A DNA stretch of 64,000 bases from Bacillota bacterium (GTDB taxonomy: Bacteria; Bacillota; Clostridia; Acetivibrionales; DTU013): assembly GCA_023411575.1 (NCBI GenBank), contig JAEYOP010000039.1, positions 100,601 through 164,600 of the forward strand, written 5' to 3'. Below are positions 59,563-64,000 of this stretch, one piece after another; position 1 is the first letter of the stretch, and each line of letters opens with the position of its first letter. The notes under the pieces were generated by a model, which worked only from the letters and a program-made list of their open reading frames with translations, had not been told where the DNA came from and did not search any database. Made by a program: the position numbers and the translations under genes.

Positions 59563-59656
59563 TCTAAAATGTAAATAGCTGAAAATTGTCCGGTTTAAAA
59601 TATACCTGAAATAAAGTATAATTTCGATGTACGCATTATGGATTTGAGGTATGCTT

Positions 59657-60736
59657 ATGTACGATTTGACGATTATCGGGGGAGGACCTGCGGGAGCTAC
59701 GCTGGCGAGGCTTCTCGGCAACAAGTATAATATACTGCTGCTTGAAAAGAGGACATTCTCCGAACAAATGGCTTTTTCAAGCCAGAAATCCTGCGGAGGT
59801 CTTCTGGATCCCGACGCCCAGAAAATGCTGGCCCGCTTCGGGCTCGGCATTCCCAAATCCGCCCTGCTCAGTCCGCAGATGTTTGCTGTGCGGACCATCG
59901 ATATTTCCAATTCCATTGAGCGCTATTACCAGCGTCATTACATAAACATCGACAGGAACGAACTGGACAAATGGCTGGGTTCCATTGTTCCGCCTTCCGT
60001 GACACAGCTGAATGGCTGTGTGTATAAATCCTTTGAAGAAAAAGAGGATGGCTTGATTGTTCGCTACCACCATATGGGGAAAGACTGCGAGTCGAAGACG
60101 AGGCTGCTGATCGGAGCCGACGGCGCTTTCTCCATGGTGAGAAGACAAGGCTGCGGCGAAAAGCCGTCTCCGGAGCTCTATGTGTCCATCCAGGAATGGT
60201 TTGAGGCAGACGGCAACCAAAATTATTATGGAGCGGTCTTCGACCAGGAGATTACGGATTTTTACTCCTGGACGATTCCGAAGGAAAACCAGATTATTCT
60301 TGGGACCGCGATTCAATCAGGCCGGGATGCGCTCGCCAAATTTGAATTACTTAAAACGAAATTAAGGAAATACGGCTATGGTTTTGAAAAAAGCGTGAGA
60401 AAGAACGGGGCGTATCTTGTGCGTCCGTCGAACCGGAACCAGATTTGCACAGGCCGGGACCGGATTGTTTTGATCGGCGAAGCGGCCGGGTTCATCAGCC
60501 CAAGCTCGGCCGAAGGCTTCAGCTACGCGTTCCGAAGCTCGCTGGCGCTTGCAGAAGCGCTGGAGCAGGGAATTGAGGGATGTGCGAAACGATATGCGGA
60601 GAATACAAAATCCCTGAAACGGAACATCCTGCTGAAAAACTTGAAGTCACCGGCCATGTACAATCCGCTATTGCGGAAATACATAATGAAATCAGGCCTT
60701 TTAAGCATTGACGTGGTTAAAATGCGTAAAGGATAA
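59657..60736 (+). CDS. FAD-dependent oxidoreductase, geranylgeranyl-reductase-like
   Basis: A 359-residue flavoprotein. The N-terminal dinucleotide-binding motif is IIGGGPAGATLARLL, followed by the acidic ribose-binding end LLLEKR. The family motifs SCGGLLDPDAQ and LLIGADGAFSMVRR, plus VLIGEAAGFISPSSAEGFSYA, match geranylgeranyl reductase/UbiH-type enzymes that reduce or hydroxylate lipids. The start is the ATG at 59657, 7 bases after GAGGT; the ATG at 59651 is too close to that site. It follows the MITE-like element and is convergent with a lipoprotein gene. The substrate is unknown. Confidence 0.87.
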   Translation: MYDLTIIGGGPAGATLARLLGNKYNILLLEKRTFSEQMAFSSQKSCGGLLDPDAQKMLARFGLGIPKSALLSPQMFAVRTIDISNSIERYYQRHYINIDRNELDKWLGSIVPPSVTQLNGCVYKSFEEKEDGLIVRYHHMGKDCESKTRLLIGADGAFSMVRRQGCGEKPSPELYVSIQEWFEADGNQNYYGAVFDQEITDFYSWTIPKENQIILGTAIQSGRDALAKFELLKTKLRKYGYGFEKSVRKNGAYLVRPSNRNQICTGRDRIVLIGEAAGFISPSSAEGFSYAFRSSLALAEALEQGIEGCAKRYAENTKSLKRNILLKNLKSPAMYNPLLRKYIMKSGLLSIDVVKMRKG

Positions 60737-60750
60737 TCGGCAACTTGATT

Positions 60751-61827
60751 TCACTCCGCCTTAAACTCCTCCGTTGACGGCATACCCTCCCAGACATATC
60801 CATCGGAACGGTAGTACGTTCTTACGGTCGAACCGTCTGTTTTTGCATAGTCTATAACAAAGACCTGCCCTGTTTCTATCAGCATCGGATAATTGTCATA
60901 AGGCAGCACATCGCCTGTCTTCGGCTTACCCTTGAAATCGTCGTAAGCATTTTCCAGGCGCCAGAATTCCCGGTACTTGTAATCTTTGAATCCGGTCAGG
61001 TCTTGTTTTCCAAAATACGATGCCTCATAATCTTCTCCGTTGACTGGGATTGTATCTGCTCTGTACGGCTCAATATCTTTCGCCAGCCAGGCCAGGTCCT
61101 CCGAAGAGACAGCATCGCCGTATCGCTCCTTTAGTTGGTTTGCCATACAGGGAACGGAACGGGTGTTATAATCCATAGCGTCAAGCCCTGTGTGTGCTCC
61201 GCCGTAAATTCCCATGACGTTTTCGCCGCTTAGATTGTCAAATTCGCGGATAAAGTTCTCTGTCATCTTGTTCTCGCGATATACATCGTCAGAGCGTCTG
61301 TAATAGTACTTACCCTGCTCAATCGCTTCCTGCGTCAGCAAATATTGTTCAGAGCTTTCCAGGCTGTTGTTTTTAAGGTATTTTAAAAATCGTTCTCCGG
61401 TAGTAGGATACTGATGCCCTACATCCGTACCGTGGAAAATCGTTTCGGGGCACTCGCTTTTTATTTTCTTATAAAACGCTTTAATGGAAGGGGTGTGCGA
61501 CGCAGTACCATCCCAATCGTTATATATGGCCTCGAGGATATCGTCGCTATCCGACTGCATCCAAATGTTTAAAAACGCTGCGGTATAGTACGGAAGTTCA
61601 ACAAATAAGTGCCGCATATTCTTGCCCTGGTAGTATTCGCGCCACAACGCTAATTCTTTATCCAATATTTTATCTACGCCATGCTGCTCCCCATACAGAT
61701 AAATCTGCCCTGAGGATTTCGATGAGGGCGCGGTTACACCGCTCGACGCGGAGCGGCCTGAGCAAGCAGCCAATGCCGACAGCATAATGAATGTGATAGC
61801 AAGCGCAAGGAATTTTGTGTTTTTCAT
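60751..61827 (-). CDS. Lipoprotein of the TIKI/erythromycin-esterase-like fold
   Basis: A 358-residue secreted lipoprotein with lipobox ALAAC (Cys22) and a Ser-rich linker. The core begins IYLYGEQHGVDKI, then FVELPYYTAAFLN, FHGTDVGHQYP and VMGIYGGAHTGL. The spaced Glu/His motifs GEQH, GTDVGH and GGAH are like those of the EreA/ChaN/TIKI group, whose members include metal-dependent peptidases and esterases. The substrate is unknown. The start is the ATG at 61827, 4 bases after GGGGTGG; an upstream start at 61866 would put the signal peptide too far in. It is convergent with the FAD gene. Confidence 0.72.
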   Translation of the reverse strand: MKNTKFLALAITFIMLSALAACSGRSASSGVTAPSSKSSGQIYLYGEQHGVDKILDKELALWREYYQGKNMRHLFVELPYYTAAFLNIWMQSDSDDILEAIYNDWDGTASHTPSIKAFYKKIKSECPETIFHGTDVGHQYPTTGERFLKYLKNNSLESSEQYLLTQEAIEQGKYYYRRSDDVYRENKMTENFIREFDNLSGENVMGIYGGAHTGLDAMDYNTRSVPCMANQLKERYGDAVSSEDLAWLAKDIEPYRADTIPVNGEDYEASYFGKQDLTGFKDYKYREFWRLENAYDDFKGKPKTGDVLPYDNYPMLIETGQVFVIDYAKTDGSTVRTYYRSDGYVWEGMPSTEEFKAE

Positions 61828-61979
61828 AGGTCCACCCCATAATATAGTTTTTTTACATACGTGCATTATCCGATTAGCTTGAAGATCAAGCTTTACTACT
61901 TCCGCTGCTGTGGAAATGATTTCCTGATTGTCGCAAATTTAAGAGGAGTATATCATACTTTTCGAGGTAAAAAAATGAT

Positions 61980-62151
61980 AACCCGAAAAAAGTGATGTTG
62001 AAGATCCGGCCGGATACACATAAGTTCAAGGAACGGAAATGCTTGTCGGAGTACTCTTTCGGGACGGTGAAATGGTATCATGGAGCATATTATCTGTTGT
62101 GCAGGGGTGACAGCCGAGCTGAGCCTTAGTTTTTTTGTATACAATTTATGA
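61980..62151 (+). pseudogene. Transposase C-terminal remnant, frameshifted
   Basis: The frame 61980-62129 reads HKFKERKCLSEYSFGTVKWY and then HGAYYLLCRG before running to a stop. Shifting one base from about 62107 restores TAELSLSFFVYNL up to a TGA at 62149-62151. This matches the conserved end of IS1182-type transposases (EHPFGTIKR..., ...AE.SL.FLAYN.). Only the last 55 or so residues remain and there is no start, so it is dead. No terminal repeats were found. Confidence 0.7.
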
Positions 62152-62409
62152 GGAGCAATGTGAAATAAGCTAATTATAAGGTCTCCAGCGGTAATGTTGA
62201 AAAATGCAGTCATTTGTCTATAGCCTGAAGTTTTTTGTGTAGATGTGATGTGAGAATGGTATAAAGATATTGTTCTGACATAATAATTATACTTAACTCT
62301 ATTAGGTATAATGAGGAAGTGCAGGGTGCGATTGTGGATTATTAGGGATAAGTCAATTAGGAATTTGCATTAAATTCTAAAGCGCGGCTAAACCGGGCTT
62401 TATCTTATT
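62152..62409. other. Non-coding stretch after the transposase remnant
   Basis: AT-rich. A TATAAT at 62307-62312 sits in a small dyad (TTATAC/GTATAA). No gene was recognised; it may include decayed insertion-sequence DNA. Confidence 0.45.
62382..62403. repeat. Left arm of the inverted repeat around the Spo0E-like gene
   Basis: GCGCGGCTAAACCGGGCTTTAT is largely the reverse complement of 62588-62611. On the minus strand, which is the gene's strand, it forms the 3' end and its inner hairpin could also act as a terminator. Confidence 0.6.
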
Positions 62410-62568
62410 TTAGTGCATATAGTACTCTGAAACTAAGTTAAGCATCTCATCAAGTTTCTTGCTCATCTTAAGTATATCATCTTGATCAAGTTTTTCCTCT
62501 TGTAATGCTTTCTTTAGTTTATCTCGTAACTCTTCTGCTTGCTTTTGTAGATCTGTTATACTTGGCAT
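62410..62568 (-). CDS. Spo0E-family sporulation regulatory protein
   Basis: A 52-residue protein too short for a usual gene list. It is almost entirely helical: an N-terminal Leu/Lys/Glu helix, then MSKKLDEMLNLVSEYY, which fits the Spo0E signature SxxLD followed by a Tyr-rich end. Spo0E-type phosphatases remove phosphate from Spo0A to delay sporulation, acting as short helical hairpins. The start is ATG (plus 62566-62568), with AGGTGG 7 bases before it on the minus strand. It is flanked by inverted repeats at 62382-62403 and 62588-62611. Confidence 0.75.
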   Translation of the reverse strand: MPSITDLQKQAEELRDKLKKALQEEKLDQDDILKMSKKLDEMLNLVSEYYMH

Positions 62569-62587
62569 ATATCGACCACCTTTTTTT

Positions 62588-62611
62588 ATAAAACCCGTGG
62601 TCTAGCCGCGC
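62588..62611. repeat. Right arm of the inverted repeat around the Spo0E-like gene
   Basis: ATAAAACCCG then TGGTCTAGCCGCGC mirrors 62382-62403. On the gene's strand it lies in the 5' leader, just before the ribosome site. Confidence 0.6.
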
Positions 62612-62632
62612 CTATTACCATTATATAATTAA

Positions 62633-62661
62633 TTGCTATATTTTAACATTTATAGTATAAT
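62633..62661 (+). promoter_or_regulatory. Promoter TTGCTA-17-TATAAT
   Basis: TTGCTA at 62633-62638 and TATAAT at 62656-62661, 17 bp apart, ahead of the very short genes at 62679-62820. Confidence 0.6.
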
Positions 62662-62678
62662 TAAAGATGGTGATAAAT

Positions 62679-62744
62679 ATGATTTGTGAGTTATGTGAGT
62701 GCTGTGAACTCCCTTATTCAATTATTGGCAAGGCTATACGATGA
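62679..62744 (+). CDS. Tiny Cys-rich open frame (21 residues)
   Basis: ATG at 62679 follows GGTGA by 5 bases and encodes MICELCECCELPYSIIGKAI plus Arg. It overlaps the next small frame, which is shifted by one base, so it may be a leader peptide or the 5' end of a broken gene. Confidence 0.3.
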   Translation: MICELCECCELPYSIIGKAIR

Positions 62745-62820
62745 GGGTAAAATCACCAAAGATTTTTACGAAAAACAACTCGAACAAAAATTGGATTTCC
62801 TAAATAGTATTTTAGATTAA
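62695..62820 (+). CDS. SHOCT-like 41-residue protein
   Basis: Starting from GTG 62695, the sequence LIQLLARLYDEGKITKDFYE and then KQLEQKLDFL matches the short C-terminal SHOCT domain (L..L...G.IT...F...K..LL), a module usually attached to membrane or oligomerising proteins. Alone it is unusual. There is no good ribosome site, so translation may depend on the overlapping upstream frame, or the gene is a remnant. Confidence 0.4.
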   Translation: MSAVNSLIQLLARLYDEGKITKDFYEKQLEQKLDFLNSILD

Positions 62821-62909
62821 TAGTACCAAAAGTATGTGGAAAGTGGCATATTCTTACATAACACGCATTTGATTTAAGAGTCTAATAATTATAGAAAGGG
62901 CAATAAAAA

Positions 62910-63518
62910 GTGTATGAAGCAGAGATTTTTAGTGAGAGGCAAAAAGAAGCATTAAAATTCTTTTCAAATGATTTTGCGCAATGCTTTCAGCAAATCAGAC
63001 ACTATGATAATGAAGTTTCGGATTCTTTAAAATATACTATTACTGTATATGTAAGTATTATTGGTTTATCATTAGGAATCTACCAAATTGGTGTAAAGCT
63101 GAGTATAGATTTAAAAGTGCCAAGTATTTTAATGCTCTCACTAATTCAGCTTTTGGGCTTGACTTATTTTATTAACATCTTAAAACATAGGGTATTATTT
63201 GTAAAATTAACTCACTATATCAATGAACAAAGAGAACTATTTTTTATGTGGATGCCAAAAGAATTTAGCAATAAATCTGGAATGTATACCAATTCAGCTT
63301 TCCCGAATTATTTTAAGTGGTCAAGTTCTCAGTTGTGGTGCTCCTACATAATAGCATTACTAAATAGTATAATAACCGGAATAATTGTTTATATATTACA
63401 TAAGAACTGGATATACGCTATATCCATATGCATTATATTATTTCTGATTTATATATTATCTGCTCATAAATATTTAAAAAGTAAGGATAAGAAATCACGG
63501 AATTTTAGCAGAACTTGA
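62910..63518 (+). CDS. Four-span membrane protein of unknown function
   Basis: A 202-residue protein starting at GTG 62910, 9 bases after GAAAGGG. Hydrophobic spans lie at YTITVYVSIIGLSLGIYQIG, VPSILMLSLIQLLGLTYFIN, LWCSYIIALLNSIITGIIVY and AISICIILFLIYILSA. The N-terminal 40 residues are polar and helical. The gene is clearly more AT-rich than most others in the window, which suggests recent acquisition. It resembles small membrane effectors of mobile defence loci only in shape; no family was recognised. Confidence 0.65.
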   Translation: MYEAEIFSERQKEALKFFSNDFAQCFQQIRHYDNEVSDSLKYTITVYVSIIGLSLGIYQIGVKLSIDLKVPSILMLSLIQLLGLTYFINILKHRVLFVKLTHYINEQRELFFMWMPKEFSNKSGMYTNSAFPNYFKWSSSQLWCSYIIALLNSIITGIIVYILHKNWIYAISICIILFLIYILSAHKYLKSKDKKSRNFSRT

Positions 63519-63582
63519 TGTTCAATTCGTAAAAATAATATATTATTATTTCTATTAGGCGTTAACCAATGGAAGGACATAA

Positions 63583-63616
63583 CAAAACCCGCTTTGCTTA
63601 CTGCTAGGCGGGTTTC
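63583..63616 (-). terminator. Terminator of the tRNA transcript
   Basis: AAACCCGC (63585-63592) pairs with GCGGGTTT (63608-63615); on the minus strand the stem follows the tRNA-Arg 3' end and leads into TTTTGTT. Confidence 0.8.
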
Positions 63617-63619
63617 GTG

Positions 63620-63696
<77 letters not shown>

Positions 63697-63718
63697 ATAT
63701 TTAGTTTGGAAAAACCAA

Positions 63719-63792
63719 TGGAGCGGGTGATGGGAATCGGACCCACGCAATCAGCTTGGAAGGCTGATGTTCTACCATTGAACTACACCCGC
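63719..63792 (-). tRNA. tRNA-Gly (anticodon TCC)
   Basis: 74 bases with encoded CCA. Acceptor GCGGGTG/CACCCGC, anticodon loop CTTCCAA with TCC, and T-loop GGTCCGATTCC. It is upstream of tRNA-Arg in the same transcript. Confidence 0.97.
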
Positions 63793-63819
63793 ACGGGCGT
63801 CTTGATTACCGACTTCAAT

Positions 63820-63848
63820 ATTATACTGTCGATCCTCTGTTTTGTCAA
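63820..63848 (-). promoter_or_regulatory. Full-consensus tRNA promoter TTGACA-17-TATAAT
   Basis: On the minus strand TTGACA (plus 63843-63848) and TATAAT (plus 63820-63825) are 17 bp apart, 27 bp ahead of the tRNA-Gly 5' end. Confidence 0.92.
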
Positions 63849-63984
63849 TGACGAATCTGCGGCGGCTCACAGACCTTAAATGAAAAAGAAAATTCCACAT
63901 TTGGGTTGAGAAGTAGAATTTAGTATTGCATGAAATTCCTGTACAATAAGGTTGGTTCCCTGCCTGCATTGGAAAGGAGTTATC

Positions 63985-64000
63985 ATGTCGAAAGAAATCA
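63985..64000 (+). CDS. Start of a gene cut by the window edge
   Basis: ATG at 63985 follows GGAAAGGAG by 5 bases and reads MSKEI before the window ends. Nothing can be said of its product. Confidence 0.6.

Overview
The window looks like chromosomal DNA of an endospore-forming, plant-polysaccharide-degrading Bacillota, most likely Clostridia and less likely Paenibacillaceae. Reasons: S-layer-anchored modular glycanases, a GerMN lipoprotein, a Spo0E-like regulator, LplABC-type sugar uptake with YesMN-type regulators, the oxygen-independent queuosine enzyme QueH, strong purine-rich ribosome sites with frequent GTG/TTG starts, and consensus -35/-10 promoters. Genus is not claimed.

Layout. 1-2307: 3' end of sbcC and a small lysine-rich protein. 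2591-6430: sugar-binding lipoprotein plus a membrane-bound AraC regulator. 6870-14459: a 2529-residue S-layer protein with two rhamnogalacturonan (PL11-type) lyase domains. 14706-18005: YtrA-type GntR/ABC operon with a consensus promoter and operator. 18078-18812: a Phd-Uma2 fusion. 18843-21551: argGH (minus strand) behind probable ARG boxes. 21696-25804: ruvC-ruvA-ruvB-queH and a DNA-repair-type radical SAM gene. 25914-30312: AMIN amidase, GerMN lipoprotein, XTP pyrophosphatase and YfcE-type phosphoesterase. 30388-35751: FmdB-type zinc ribbon, a histidine kinase, an inverted solute-binding gene and an AraC-type response regulator. 35984-55591: galactan utilisation locus. 55757-62568: assorted genes with an SOS box, a palindromic repeat element and a transposase remnant. 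62570-63520: AT-rich small-gene segment. 63620-63792: tRNA-Arg and tRNA-Gly. The window ends just inside a new gene.

How it works together. The two giant surface enzymes would cut the rhamnogalacturonan I backbone and its galactan side chains at the S-layer. Released galacto-oligosaccharides would be bound by lipoproteins, imported by the 43457/44401 permeases (no ATPase gene is present, so a shared ATPase is implied), and cut inside the cell by an unsecreted GH53, a GH35 beta-galactosidase and two less clear enzymes. The most striking result is regulatory. Four promoters in this locus (before the surface galactanase, the permeases, GH35 and the GH-A enzyme) carry the same pair of AAAGAnnGTn direct repeats, 17 bp apart and always exactly 47 bp upstream of TATAAT, with poor -35 boxes. 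This is a local regulon probably driven by the adjacent response regulator. Two of these promoters are identical over 80 bp and flank the surface galactanase gene as direct repeats.

Other points of interest are a perfect LexA box beside an unlisted 53-residue single-span membrane protein, a 215-bp palindromic MITE-like element, a Spo0E-like gene enclosed by inverted repeats, and a two-domain class II aldolase whose second domain has lost its catalytic residues.
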